Below are positions 32,927 to 43,577 of a stretch of DNA of 64,000 bases, piece by piece. Source of the DNA: CAIWHR01 sp963734085 (GTDB lineage: Bacteria; Pseudomonadota; Gammaproteobacteria; Burkholderiales; Casimicrobiaceae); NCBI GenBank assembly GCA_963734085.1, contig CAVTFT010000013.1, positions 124,001 through 188,000 of the forward strand, read 5' to 3'. The translations under genes and the position numbers were made by a program. Position 1 is the first letter of the stretch. Each line of letters opens with the position of its first letter. The notes beneath the pieces were generated by a model, which was given only the letters and a program-made list of their open reading frames with translations, searched no databases and was not told the DNA's origin.

Positions 32927-35479
32927 ATGGAGCAGTTTGCCAAAGAGACCCTGCCGGTAAGCCTGGAAGCCGAAATGCGGCATTCCTACCTGGACTACGC
33001 GATGAGCGTGATCGTCGGGCGGGCGCTGCCGGACGTCCGCGACGGGCTGAAACCGGTCCATCGGCGCGTGTTGTTCGCGATGCACGAGGCCAACATCGTT
33101 TTCAACCGCCCGTACGTCAAGTGCGCGCGCGTCGTGGGCGACGTGATGGGGAAATACCATCCTCATGGCGACATGGCGATCTACGACACGCTGGTCCGGA
33201 TGGCGCAGGAATTCTCGCTGCGCTATCCGCTGATCGACGGGCAGGGCAATTTCGGGTCGGTCGACGGCGACAACGCCGCGGCGATGCGCTACACCGAGTG
33301 CCGGCTGCAGAAGATCGCGAACGAGCTCACCGCCGACATCGACAAGGAAACCGTCGATTTCGTCCCGAACTACGACGGCAAGGAGCAGGAACCGACGGTG
33401 CTGCCGTCGCGGCTTCCGAACCTGCTCGTCAACGGGTCGTCGGGGATCGCGGTCGGCATGGCGACCAACATTCCGCCGCACAACCTGACCGAAGTCGTCA
33501 ACGCGTGCTTAGCACTGCTCGCGAATCCGGCGATCACGGTCGACGAGCTGATCGAGATCGTTCCGGCGCCGGATTTTCCGACCGCGGGGATCATCTACGG
33601 CACCGAAGGCGTTCGTGAAGGCTACCGGACGGGGCGCGGGCGGGTGGTGATCCGCGCGCGGACCCACGTCGAGGATATCGGCAAGGGCGAGCGGCAGGCA
33701 ATCATCGTCGACGAGATTCCCTACCAGATCAACAAGGCGAATCTGCTGATCCGCATCGGCGAGCTCGTTCGGGACAAGAAGCTCGACGGCATCTCGGACC
33801 TCCGCGACGAGTCCGACAAGTCCGGCATGCGCGTGGTGATCGAGTTGAAGCGCGGCGAAGTCGCCGAGATCGTCCAGAACAACCTGTTCAAGCTAACCCA
33901 GCTGCAGGACAGCTTCGGGATGAACATGGTGGCGCTGGTCGACGGCCAGCCCCGCCTTCTCAACCTGAAGCAGTTCCTCGAGTTCTTCCTTCAGCACCGG
34001 CGCGAGGTCATCGTCCGCCGCACGCGCTACGAACTGCGCAAGGCGCGCGAGCGGGGTCACATCCTGGAAGGTCTCGCCGTCGCGCTGTCGAACGTCGACG
34101 AGATCATCGCGCTCATCAAGGCTGCGCCGGCGCCATCCGACGCGAAGATCGCGCTGATGGGCAAGACCTGGCGTTCGCCGCTGGTCGAGGAGATGCTTAG
34201 GCGCGCTGCCGCGGACTCGGCAAGACCGGAAGGGCTGCCGCTCGAGTTCGGCTGGCAGGAGCGGGCGAACGGCTACAAGCTCTCCGACGCGCAGGCGCAG
34301 GCGATTCTCGAATTGCGGCTGCAGCGGCTGACCGGCCTCGAACAGGACAAGATCTTCGGCGAATACCGCGATGTGATGGCCGAGATCGTCGACCTGATCG
34401 ACATCCTTGCGAAGCCGGCGCGCGTCACGACGTTAATCCACGACGAGCTCGCCGCGATCCGCGACCAGTTCGGCGACGCGCGTCGCTCGGAGATCGTCGC
34501 GCAGGGCGCCGATTTGTCGCTCGAGGACCTGATCGCGCCGGCGGACATGGTGGTTACGCTGTCGCACGGCGGCTACATGAAGGCGCAGCCGCTCGACGAG
34601 TATCGGGCGCAAAAGCGGGGCGGGCGCGGCAAGCAGGCGACGGCGACCAAGGAAGACGATTTCATCGATCGCCTGTTCATCGCCAACACCCACGACTACA
34701 TCCTTTGCTTCTCCAATCGCGGCCGCGTCTACTGGCTCAAGGTCTACAACGTGCCGCAGGGGACGCGCTCGGCGCGCGGCAAGCCCATCGTCAACTTGGT
34801 GCCGCTCACCGAGAACGAGAAGATCACCGCGATCCTGCCGGTCAAGGAGTTCACGGAAACGCAATTCGTCTTCATGGCGACGGCATTCGGCACGGTCAAG
34901 AAGACGCCGCTCTCCGAGTTCTCGCGGCCGCGCACGTCGGGCATCATCGCCGTCGACCTCACCGACGGCGATGCGCTGGTCGGCGCCGCGCTGACCGACG
35001 GCACGCACGACGTGATGCTGTTCTCGTCCGGCGGGAAGGCCGTCCGCTTCGATGAAAACGACGTGCGCCCGATGGGTCGCGTGGCCCACGGCGTGCGTGG
35101 AATGATGCTCGACCGCGACCAGCGCGTGATCTCGATGCTGGTCGCCGAGGACGAGGATCAGTCGGTGCTGACCGCCACCGAGAACGGTTACGGCAAGCGC
35201 ACGCCGATCGTCGAGTACACGCGCCATGGCCGCGGCACGAAGGGCATGATCGCGATCCAGCAGACCGCGCGCAACGGCACCGTCGTCGCCGCCGCGCTGG
35301 TCCGGCCCGACGACGAGGTGATGCTGATCTCCACCGGCGGCGTGCTGATCCGCACGCGCGTCAAGTCGATCCGCGAAATGAGCCGCTCGACGCAGGGTGT
35401 CACGCTCATCAACCTCGGCGAGGGCGAGAAGCTCGCCGGTCTCGAGCGCGTGGTCGAGCGCGAGGACGACGAGGAGTGA
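32927..35479 (+). CDS. gyrA: DNA gyrase subunit A
   Basis: An 850-residue topoisomerase subunit that cuts and rejoins DNA. Winged-helix and tower domains, with the catalytic tyrosine in AMRYTECRLQKIA (about residue 123), and a C-terminal beta-pinwheel with a GyrA box (QKRGGRGK, about residue 565) needed for wrapping and negative supercoiling, which separates it from ParC. In the quinolone region, positions 83 and 87 by direct count are Met and Asp (HPHGDMAIYD); Ser, Thr or Ala is usual at 83. First gene of a long plus-strand run through aromatic amino acid and translation genes. Confidence 0.97.
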   Translation: MEQFAKETLPVSLEAEMRHSYLDYAMSVIVGRALPDVRDGLKPVHRRVLFAMHEANIVFNRPYVKCARVVGDVMGKYHPHGDMAIYDTLVRMAQEFSLRYPLIDGQGNFGSVDGDNAAAMRYTECRLQKIANELTADIDKETVDFVPNYDGKEQEPTVLPSRLPNLLVNGSSGIAVGMATNIPPHNLTEVVNACLALLANPAITVDELIEIVPAPDFPTAGIIYGTEGVREGYRTGRGRVVIRARTHVEDIGKGERQAIIVDEIPYQINKANLLIRIGELVRDKKLDGISDLRDESDKSGMRVVIELKRGEVAEIVQNNLFKLTQLQDSFGMNMVALVDGQPRLLNLKQFLEFFLQHRREVIVRRTRYELRKARERGHILEGLAVALSNVDEIIALIKAAPAPSDAKIALMGKTWRSPLVEEMLRRAAADSARPEGLPLEFGWQERANGYKLSDAQAQAILELRLQRLTGLEQDKIFGEYRDVMAEIVDLIDILAKPARVTTLIHDELAAIRDQFGDARRSEIVAQGADLSLEDLIAPADMVVTLSHGGYMKAQPLDEYRAQKRGGRGKQATATKEDDFIDRLFIANTHDYILCFSNRGRVYWLKVYNVPQGTRSARGKPIVNLVPLTENEKITAILPVKEFTETQFVFMATAFGTVKKTPLSEFSRPRTSGIIAVDLTDGDALVGAALTDGTHDVMLFSSGGKAVRFDENDVRPMGRVAHGVRGMMLDRDQRVISMLVAEDEDQSVLTATENGYGKRTPIVEYTRHGRGTKGMIAIQQTARNGTVVAAALVRPDDEVMLISTGGVLIRTRVKSIREMSRSTQGVTLINLGEGEKLAGLERVVEREDDEE

Positions 35480-35522
35480 CGCGACGTTCGCGGTCCGCCG
35501 CGATCGACCCGTGCAGCATCCC

Positions 35523-36611
35523 ATGCCCGAAGCCCCGCCCTCCGACGACCGCGAGCTTGCGCTGCATCGCGCCGCGATCGACAAGATCGACCAGGAGCTG
35601 CTCGCGGCGGTCAATGCACGCGCCGCGCACGCACAGGCGATCGGCGCACTGAAGGCGGGCGGCGCCGCCTACCGACCCGAACGCGAAGCCCAGGTCCTCT
35701 CGCGGCTGCAGGCGGAAAACCGCGGACCGTTGTCGGACGAAGCGGTTGCGGGTGTCTTCCGCCAGGTGATGTCCGCGTGTCTCGCGCTCGAGCAACCGCT
35801 GCGCATCGCGTATCTGGGTCCCGCCGGAACGTTTTCGCACGCGGCGGTCGCCAAGCACTTCGGGCGCTTCGTTCAGCCCGAGCCCTGCGCGACGATCGAC
35901 GAGGTCTTTCGCGCCGCGGAGGCCGGTCAGGCCGACTATGCGGTGGTCCCGGTCGAGAACTCGACCGAGGGCGCCGTGGGCCGCACGCTCGATCTCATGT
36001 GCCAGACACCGCTCATCATCTGCGGCGAGATCCGGCTGCGGATTCGCCAGAATCTGCTGTCCAATGCCGCCGCGATCGAGGACGTGACGCGCGTCTACTC
36101 GCACGCGCAGTCGCTCGCCCAGTGCGTGCAATGGCTCGCCCGGCATTTGCCGCAGGCCACCCGCGTTGCCGTCGCCAGCAACGCAGAAGCCGCCCGCATG
36201 GCGGCGGCCGAGGCGGGCGCGGCCGCGATCGCCGGCGAGATCGCCGCGGCAATCTACGGGCTCGGCGTGCTCGTCCCGCACATCGAGGACGAGCCCAACA
36301 ACACGACCCGGTTCTGGGTGCTGGGCGGCCAGTCGGTGCCGCCGTCCGGCCGCGACGAGACCTCGCTCGTGATGTCGGCGCCGAATCGTCCGGGCGCGGT
36401 CTATGGGCTGCTCGAGCCGATCGCCAAGCACGGCGTCAGCATGTCGCGCCTCGAATCGCGGCCCGCGCGTACGGGGCTCTGGGAATACCTGTTCTTCGTC
36501 GACTTGGTCGGTCACCAGGAGGATCCGCCGGTCGCTTCGGCACTTGCGGAGCTTCGCGAAAAAGCTCCATTTCTCAAACTGTTAGGATCATATCCTGCTG
36601 CAGTTTATTAA
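35523..36611 (+). CDS. pheA: Bifunctional chorismate mutase/prephenate dehydratase
   Basis: A 362-residue P-protein. Residues 10-90 are the AroQ-type chorismate mutase (LHRAAIDKIDQELLAAVNAR), then the dehydratase domain (IAYLGPAGTFSHAAV, PVENSTEGAVGRTLDL, and the catalytic TTRF in EPNNTTRFWVLG), then a C-terminal ACT domain for phenylalanine feedback (SAPNRPGAVYGLLEPIAKHG, with SRLESRPAR). Makes phenylpyruvate from chorismate. In most Burkholderiales serC lies between gyrA and pheA; here the two are 43 bases apart with no gene between. Confidence 0.96.
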   Translation: MPEAPPSDDRELALHRAAIDKIDQELLAAVNARAAHAQAIGALKAGGAAYRPEREAQVLSRLQAENRGPLSDEAVAGVFRQVMSACLALEQPLRIAYLGPAGTFSHAAVAKHFGRFVQPEPCATIDEVFRAAEAGQADYAVVPVENSTEGAVGRTLDLMCQTPLIICGEIRLRIRQNLLSNAAAIEDVTRVYSHAQSLAQCVQWLARHLPQATRVAVASNAEAARMAAAEAGAAAIAGEIAAAIYGLGVLVPHIEDEPNNTTRFWVLGGQSVPPSGRDETSLVMSAPNRPGAVYGLLEPIAKHGVSMSRLESRPARTGLWEYLFFVDLVGHQEDPPVASALAELREKAPFLKLLGSYPAAVY

Positions 36612-36620
36612 GATTGTCCC

Positions 36621-37751
36621 ATGAACGTTCCCGCCACCGCCGTGCACCATCGCGATCCTTCGATGCAGGCGCCCGAATACGTCCGGAAGATCGCGCCGTA
36701 TCTTCCCGGCAAACCGATTGCCGAGCTCGCGCGTGAGTTCGGTTTGGCCGAGCGCGACATCGTGAAGCTCGCATCGAACGAGAATCCGCGCGGCCCCGGG
36801 CCGGCAGTGCGCACGGCGATCGCCGCTGCCGTCGACGATGTTTCGCGCTACCCCGACGGCAACGGCTATGAGCTCAAGGCCGCGCTCGCGACTCGCCACC
36901 GCGTCGCAGCCGACCAGATCGTCCTGGGGAACGGCTCGAACGACGTGCTCGAGCTCGTGACGCAGGCGTTCCTGCGGCCGGGCGACCATGCCGTCTACTC
37001 GCGTCATGCGTTCGCCGTGTATCCGCTCGCCACGCAGGCACGCGGCGCCGCGGGCATCGAAGTCGCGGCGCGCCACTTCGGCCACGACCTGCCGGCGATG
37101 CGCGCCGCCATCAACGCGGCGACGCGTGTGGTCTTCGTCGCAAACCCCAACAATCCGACCGGCACGTGGTTGCCGCCGGCCGCGATCGAGGCGTTTCTCG
37201 ACGGCGTGGGCGACGACGTGATCGTCGTGCTCGACGAGGCGTATCACGAATATCTCGATCCCACGGAGCAGACCGCGAGCGCCGAGTGGATCGGCCGCCA
37301 TCCGAACCTGGTCGTGACGCGGACGTTTTCGAAAGCCTACGGTCTCGCCGCGCTGCGCGTGGGCTACGGCATCATGCATCCGAAGGTCGCCGACATGCTG
37401 AACCGCGTCCGGCAGCCGTTCAACGTCAACGGACTTGCGCAGGCGGCGGCGGTCGCCGCGCTCGGCGACACCGCGTACGTCGACGAAAGCCGGCGTCTCA
37501 ATCGCGAGGGCATGCGCGCGCTCGAAGCAGGCTTTGCCGCGCTCGGACTCACGTGGCTCCCTTCGCACGCCAATTTCATGCTCGTGCAGGTCGGTGACGC
37601 GGGCCGCGTCTATCAGCGGTTGCTCGCGCAGGGTGTCATCGTGCGGCCCGTCGCCAACTACGCGCTGCCCGAATGGCTGCGCGTCACCATCGGGGTGCCC
37701 GCGGAGAACCGCCGCTTCCTCGATGCGCTCGCGGCGGCGCTTGCTGGATGA
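36621..37751 (+). CDS. hisC: Histidinol-phosphate aminotransferase
   Basis: A 376-residue class II PLP aminotransferase. Landmarks: KLASNENPRGPGPAV, RYPDGNGYELKAAL, VANPNNPTGTWLP, the aspartate in VVLDEAYHEYL and the PLP lysine in RTFSKAYGLAALRVGYG. In this operon position the enzyme is often an aromatic/histidinol-phosphate type that can also transaminate prephenate or phenylpyruvate, in line with the flanking pheA and tyrA. ATG 36621 starts nine bases after pheA; ATG 36663 is a possible shorter start. An open frame of ten codons bridges to tyrA. Confidence 0.93.
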   Translation: MNVPATAVHHRDPSMQAPEYVRKIAPYLPGKPIAELAREFGLAERDIVKLASNENPRGPGPAVRTAIAAAVDDVSRYPDGNGYELKAALATRHRVAADQIVLGNGSNDVLELVTQAFLRPGDHAVYSRHAFAVYPLATQARGAAGIEVAARHFGHDLPAMRAAINAATRVVFVANPNNPTGTWLPPAAIEAFLDGVGDDVIVVLDEAYHEYLDPTEQTASAEWIGRHPNLVVTRTFSKAYGLAALRVGYGIMHPKVADMLNRVRQPFNVNGLAQAAAVAALGDTAYVDESRRLNREGMRALEAGFAALGLTWLPSHANFMLVQVGDAGRVYQRLLAQGVIVRPVANYALPEWLRVTIGVPAENRRFLDALAAALAG

Positions 37752-37780
37752 TCGAGCGCCCGCGTTCCGCCCGTCCATGA
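37748..37780 (+). other. Bridging micro-ORF, 10 codons, hisC to tyrA
   Basis: ATG on the hisC stop (ATGA) opens M-I-E-R-P-R-S-A-R-P and ends with TGA on the tyrA start (ATGA). It covers the whole 25-base spacer, joining both genes by overlapping stop-start pairs. Confidence 0.4.
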
Positions 37781-38712
37781 CGACCGCGCCGCATCGGATC
37801 GACAAGCTCGTCGTCGTCGGCGTGGGCCTGATCGGCGGCTCGTTCGCGCTCGCGCAGAAGGCGGCGGGCTGTGCCGGCACGGTGGTCGGCATCGGCCGCA
37901 GCCGCCTGAATCTCGAGGAAGCCGTGAACCTCGGCATCGTCGATCGCTTTGTGCCGCTCGACGGCGACTGGGCGGCCGAGGTTACCGCCGCCGATTTCGT
38001 GTTGCTGGCCGCGCCGGTCGCGCAGTATCCGGCGCTGCTCCGCACGATGGCGCCGCACCTCGGGCCGCACACGATCGTCACCGATGCGGGCAGCACAAAG
38101 CAGGATGTGATCGCCGCGGCGCGCGCAACGCTCGGTCCCGTGCTGCCGCGCTTCGTCCCGGGCCATCCCGTCGCCGGAACCGAGCATTCGGGGGCCGCGG
38201 CGGCGTTCTCGACGCTTTACGCCGACCGCAACGTCGTGCTGACGCCGCTCGCCGAAACCGACCCGCTCGCCATTGCAACGGTCGCGGCGGCCTGGCAGAC
38301 GTGCGGCGCGCGCGTGCGCACGCTCGATGCCGCCGCGCACGACCGGATCTTCGCGGCGATCTCACACCTGCCGCACCTGCTCGCCTTCGCGCTCGTGGAC
38401 GAGATCGCTGCACGCGCAGATGCGGAGGAGCTTTTCCGCTTCGCCGCAAGCGGCTTTCGCGATTTCACGCGCATCGCCGCGAGCTCGTCCGAAATGTGGC
38501 GCGACATCGCGCTTGCGAACCGCGCGGCACTGCTCGCCGAAGTCGCGGCGTTTCGTGCGCAACTCGATCGCGTCGGTGCCCTGTTGACTGCCAGTGACGG
38601 CGCGGCGCTCGAAGCGGTATTCGCCCGCGCGCGGGCGGCTCGCCGGGCGTGGGAAGCGCAGCGCAGCGCGGCGGCGAACTCCGCGGCCGCGGATGAGCCG
38701 CGCGAGCGGTGA
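37777..38712 (+). CDS. tyrA: Prephenate dehydrogenase
   Basis: A 311-residue NAD(P)-dependent enzyme that turns prephenate into 4-hydroxyphenylpyruvate for tyrosine. Rossmann motif VVVGVGLIGGSFAL at the N terminus, the conserved HPVAGTEHSG (substrate His, about residue 125) and the helical dimer domain with HDRIFAAISHLPHLLAFAL. No ACT or chorismate mutase domain. ATG 37777; the C terminus is Ala-rich and ends EPRER. Its stop starts an 11-codon bridge to aroA. Confidence 0.94.
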   Translation: MTTAPHRIDKLVVVGVGLIGGSFALAQKAAGCAGTVVGIGRSRLNLEEAVNLGIVDRFVPLDGDWAAEVTAADFVLLAAPVAQYPALLRTMAPHLGPHTIVTDAGSTKQDVIAAARATLGPVLPRFVPGHPVAGTEHSGAAAAFSTLYADRNVVLTPLAETDPLAIATVAAAWQTCGARVRTLDAAAHDRIFAAISHLPHLLAFALVDEIAARADAEELFRFAASGFRDFTRIAASSSEMWRDIALANRAALLAEVAAFRAQLDRVGALLTASDGAALEAVFARARAARRAWEAQRSAAANSAAADEPRER

Positions 38713-38747
38713 TGCGCGAAGCCGGGCCGGTGGGGGCACATCAATGA
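38712..38747 (+). other. Bridging micro-ORF, 11 codons, tyrA to aroA
   Basis: The tyrA stop is TGATG; this ATG opens M-R-E-A-G-P-V-G-A-H-Q and stops with TGA on the aroA start (ATGA). It spans the full 31-base spacer and lacks any clear ribosome site of its own other than that of the end of tyrA. Confidence 0.4.
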
Positions 38748-40087
38748 CGGGTGCCGCCGCTTCAGCACCGGCGTTCCTCGATCTCGCGCCGATCGACCAC
38801 GCGAAAGGCACGGTGGCGCTGCCGGGCTCGAAGTCGATCTCCAACCGGACCTTGCTGCTCTCCGCCCTGGCCCGGGGCGACACGCGCCTTACCGGCCTGC
38901 TCGATGCCGACGACGTGCACCGCTTGCGCGAGGCATTGGGCGCGCTTGGCGTTCGCATCGATGCGACCGGAACCACGGGCGAATGCATTGTCCACGGCGC
39001 CGGCGGCGCGTTTCCACAACAAGCCGGACGGATACACCTGGGGAACGCGGGGACGGCGTTCCGGCCCTTGACCGCGGTCTTGGCGCTCGAAGGCGGCGAT
39101 TACGAGCTGTCAGGCGCGCCACGGATGCATGAGCGCCCCATCGGCGATCTGGTCGACACGCTGCGCGCATTGGGTGCCGACATTCGCTACCTCGGCCATG
39201 AAGGCTTCCCGCCGCTGGCGATTGGCCGTAGCGGCACCGGCGCGAAGGCTGCGCCCGATCGCGTGTCGGTGCGCGGCGACGTGTCGAGCCAGTTCCTCTC
39301 GGCGGTGCTGATGGCGCTGCCGCAAATCACGGCGCGGACGCGGCATGCGGTGACGGTCGATGTCGCGGGCGAGCTCATTTCCCGCCCGTACGTCGCGATC
39401 ACGTTGAACCTGATGGCGCGTTTCGGCGTTGCCGTCGAGCAAGTCGAATGGCGCGCGTTCCGCGTGCCCGGCGGCGCGCGCTACGTGTCTCCCGGGACGC
39501 TTCACGTCGAAGGCGACGCGTCCGCCGCGTCCTACTTTCTCGCCGCCGGTGTCATCGGCGGCGGACCGGTCCGCGTGACCGGCGTGGGCCGCCAGTCGAT
39601 CCAGGGCGACGTCACGTTCGCCGACGTTCTCGCGCGGATGGGTGCGGACGTGCGGTACGGCGACGACTGGATCGAGGCGCGCGCGGGCCGCGCGCTCACC
39701 GGCGCGGTCGTCGACTGCGTGGCGATTCCCGATGCCGCGATGACGCTCGCGATCGTCGCGCTGTTCGCACGAGGGCCATCGCAGCTCACCGGCATCGCGA
39801 GCTGGCGAGTGAAGGAGACCGACCGCATCGCGGCGATGGCGACGGAGCTCGCGAAGCTCGGGGCGAACGTCGAGGCAGGCGCCGACGAGCTCAGGATCGT
39901 CCCTCCGGTTGCGTTGAAAGCGGCGACGATCGACACCTATGACGACCATCGGATGGCGATGTGCTTTTCGCTCGCGGCGCTCGGCGGCGTCGCAGTCCGC
40001 ATCAACGATCCCGATTGCGTCCGCAAGACGTTTCCGGAATATTTCGCGTCGTTCCGTGCGATCGCGCGCGACCGCGAGCCCGCGTAA
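38744..40087 (+). CDS. aroA: 3-phosphoshikimate 1-carboxyvinyltransferase (EPSP synthase)
   Basis: A 447-residue shikimate-pathway enzyme joining PEP and shikimate 3-phosphate. PEP/substrate motifs ALPGSKSISNRTLLLSALA (about 24-42), HLGNAGTAFRPLTAV (the glycine-rich PEP loop, class I form), GDVSSQFLSAVLMALP and the catalytic region SWRVKETDRIAAMATEL. ATG 38744 gives the standard N terminus; the upstream in-frame region lies in tyrA. Followed after ten bases by cmk. Confidence 0.96.
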   Translation: MTGAAASAPAFLDLAPIDHAKGTVALPGSKSISNRTLLLSALARGDTRLTGLLDADDVHRLREALGALGVRIDATGTTGECIVHGAGGAFPQQAGRIHLGNAGTAFRPLTAVLALEGGDYELSGAPRMHERPIGDLVDTLRALGADIRYLGHEGFPPLAIGRSGTGAKAAPDRVSVRGDVSSQFLSAVLMALPQITARTRHAVTVDVAGELISRPYVAITLNLMARFGVAVEQVEWRAFRVPGGARYVSPGTLHVEGDASAASYFLAAGVIGGGPVRVTGVGRQSIQGDVTFADVLARMGADVRYGDDWIEARAGRALTGAVVDCVAIPDAAMTLAIVALFARGPSQLTGIASWRVKETDRIAAMATELAKLGANVEAGADELRIVPPVALKAATIDTYDDHRMAMCFSLAALGGVAVRINDPDCVRKTFPEYFASFRAIARDREPA

Positions 40088-40097
40088 CCGCCTGCCG

Positions 40098-40769
40098 ATG
40101 CCGCCCGTTCCCGTCATTGCCGTCGACGGCCCTGCCGCCTCGGGCAAGGGCACGGTCGCCGCAGGCGTCGCTCGCGCGCTCGGATTCCATCTCCTGGACA
40201 GCGGATCACTCTATCGCCTCGTCGCGCTGAAAGCGCTCGATGCGGGCGTCCCCGTCGACGCGGAGGCTCGTCTAGCCCGGCTCGCTGCCGGCCTCGACGC
40301 GGTCTTTCGCGATGGCACCATCCTGGTCGACGGGCGCGATGTGACCGAGGCGATCCGGAGCGAGGCAGTCAGCGCGGCCGCTTCCCAGGTTGCCGTCCAC
40401 CCGGCCGTGCGCGGCGCGCTCGTGGCCCGGCAGCGCGCTTTTCGGCGCTCGCCCGGGCTCGTTGCCGATGGCCGCGACATGGGCACCGTGGTGTTTCCCG
40501 AAGCCTTGGTGAAGGTCTTCGTCACGGCGAGCGCCGAGGAGCGGGCGCGCCGCCGGCATAAGCAGTTGATCGAAAAAGGAATCTCCGTTACACTGGATGG
40601 TCTTTTGCGCGATATCCGGGAGCGCGACGCGCGTGACGCGAGTCGGGCGGCAGCCCCGCTCAAGCCCGCAGCCGATGCCACGGTCCTGGATACGACGAAC
40701 ATGACGATCGACGCCGCGATCCGTTTTGTGATCGACCAGTACCAGGTCAAGGCGTCGAGCGCAGGTTAG
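40098..40769 (+). CDS. cmk: Cytidylate kinase
   Basis: A 223-residue (d)CMP kinase. P-loop DGPAASGKGTVA at residues 8-19, CMP-binding LDSGSLYRLVAL, GRDVTEAIRSE and the conserved DGRDMGTVVFP plus lid region RARRRHKQLIEKG. Phosphorylates CMP and dCMP with ATP. ATG 40098. It lies 165 bases before rpsA, the same order as in many proteobacteria; that gap may hold an rpsA promoter, but I saw no clear boxes. Confidence 0.95.
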   Translation: MPPVPVIAVDGPAASGKGTVAAGVARALGFHLLDSGSLYRLVALKALDAGVPVDAEARLARLAAGLDAVFRDGTILVDGRDVTEAIRSEAVSAAASQVAVHPAVRGALVARQRAFRRSPGLVADGRDMGTVVFPEALVKVFVTASAEERARRRHKQLIEKGISVTLDGLLRDIRERDARDASRAAAPLKPAADATVLDTTNMTIDAAIRFVIDQYQVKASSAG

Positions 40770-40933
40770 ACGTCCCGGCAGGAGGTTTTCCACCTGCGGG
40801 GCCAGTGCAAGAGGTCGTTCGGAAGCGCTTTGGCCGGCGCGTGCCGGGCGGATATCGACAACCAGCCCGCTTTAAACGAGACACAGGGTTCTCGTAACGA
40901 GGCGGTGACGACCGACAGAAGGATCCAACCCCA

Positions 40934-42655
<1,722 letters not shown>

Positions 42656-42669
42656 CCGGAAAACGCGTG

Positions 42670-42957
42670 ATGACCAAATCGGAGCTGATCGACCGCCTCG
42701 CGGCCCAGTTCCCGCAGCTGGTCGCGAAGGACGCCGAGCTCGCCGTCAAGATGATCCTCGACGCCATGGCCGAAAGCCTGGCGAAGGGCGAGCGCATCGA
42801 GATTCGCGGGTTCGGCAGCTTCGGCCTGAATTACCGACCGCCGCGGACCGGGCGCAATCCCAAATCGGGCGACAAGGTGCAAGTGCCGGAGAAGCATGTC
42901 CCGCACTTCAAGGCCGGCAAGGAATTGCGCGAGCGGGTCGATTTCAAGGACGCATGA
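42670..42957 (+). CDS. ihfB: Integration host factor subunit beta
   Basis: A 95-residue HU/IHF DNA-bending protein. N-terminal helices (TKSELIDRLAAQFPQLVAKD), the family core IEIRGFGSFGLNYRPPRTGRN (with the Pro-tip DNA-intercalating arm) and C-terminal PHFKAGKELRERV. Dimerises with IhfA. The stop codon is overlapped by the first ATG of a repeat array that reaches lapA. Confidence 0.95.
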   Translation: MTKSELIDRLAAQFPQLVAKDAELAVKMILDAMAESLAKGERIEIRGFGSFGLNYRPPRTGRNPKSGDKVQVPEKHVPHFKAGKELRERVDFKDA

Positions 42958-43154
42958 GCGAGCGGGGCGAAGCCCAGGCCCGAAGGGCGCGTCCGCGAGC
43001 GATTGCGCGCGGCCGACGCAGCCGCGTAACGAGAAGCACGGACAGCGCGGAGGCCGCCATGAGGGGGACGCGTGCGCGAGGGGGGCGAAGCCAAGGCCCG
43101 CGGGGCGCGTCCCCGAGCGCGGGCGGCGGCCGACCCCGTGGAGTAACGAAATGA
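42954..43154 (+). repeat. Repeat array with 66-codon open frame after ihfB
   Basis: Starts ATGAGC on the ihfB stop. It holds two degenerate copies of an approximately 80-base unit: GGGCGAAGCCCAGGCCCG (from 42964) and GGGCGAAGCCAAGGCCCG (from 43085), each followed by GGGCGCGTCC-type sequence, CGAGCG, GGCCGAC and finally GTAACGA. The 66-residue frame (Arg/Gly/Ala-rich, ending RGVTK) stops with TGA on a second ATGAGC (43151). No sign that the peptide itself is conserved; likely non-coding in the usual sense. Confidence 0.55.
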
Positions 43155-43228
43155 GCACGACGGCTCGGAGGCCGCGGCGAAGCCGTAAGGCCCGAAGCGC
43201 CCGACCTACGTTGCTGCGGAGCCGCTGA
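43151..43228 (+). other. Second bridging ORF, 25 codons, into lapA
   Basis: ATGAGC on the stop of the previous frame opens a 25-residue Arg-rich peptide (MSTTARRPRRSRKARSAR and on), stopping with TGA that shares its last base with the lapA ATG (TGATG). Contains GGCCCGAAGCGCC, a further relative of the repeat core. Together with 42954-43154 it gives unbroken overlapping frames from ihfB to lapA. Confidence 0.4.
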
Positions 43229-43524
43229 TGCAAATCCTGCGCTGGGTCGTCGGCGCGGTGCTGTTCCTTGCGCTCCTGTTCCTGTCGCTGCAGAACTCCG
43301 ATCTGGTGACGCTCAAGTTCTACCAGTGGTGGAGCTGGCAGGCGCCGCTGATCTTCGTCGTGCTGATCGCGTTCGCGGTCGGCGTCGCCGCGGGGCTCGC
43401 CGCTGGCGCGATGCGCACCGTGCGGCTGAAACGCGAGTTGAACCGGATGCGTCGCGCCGAGCGCCCGCGCGAGGTGCGGCCCGCGGCCCACAACAAGGGC
43501 GATCGCCCCGCCGATCATGCCTGA
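43228..43524 (+). CDS. lapA: Lipopolysaccharide assembly protein A (LapA-like, DUF1049)
   Basis: A 98-residue inner-membrane protein with two transmembrane segments (residues 4-21 and 38-61) and the LapA signature LSLQNSDLVTLKFY between them; the C terminus is basic and cytoplasmic. Partner of LapB in controlling LpxC breakdown and LPS level. The start overlaps the stop of the repeat-encoded frame upstream. Conserved ihfB-lapA-lapB order. Confidence 0.9.
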   Translation: MQILRWVVGAVLFLALLFLSLQNSDLVTLKFYQWWSWQAPLIFVVLIAFAVGVAAGLAAGAMRTVRLKRELNRMRRAERPREVRPAAHNKGDRPADHA

Positions 43525-43577
43525 CGCGCCGCGCCGGTCCGGACGCGCTTCGTCCTGACCACGACGTCGCCCTTCAC

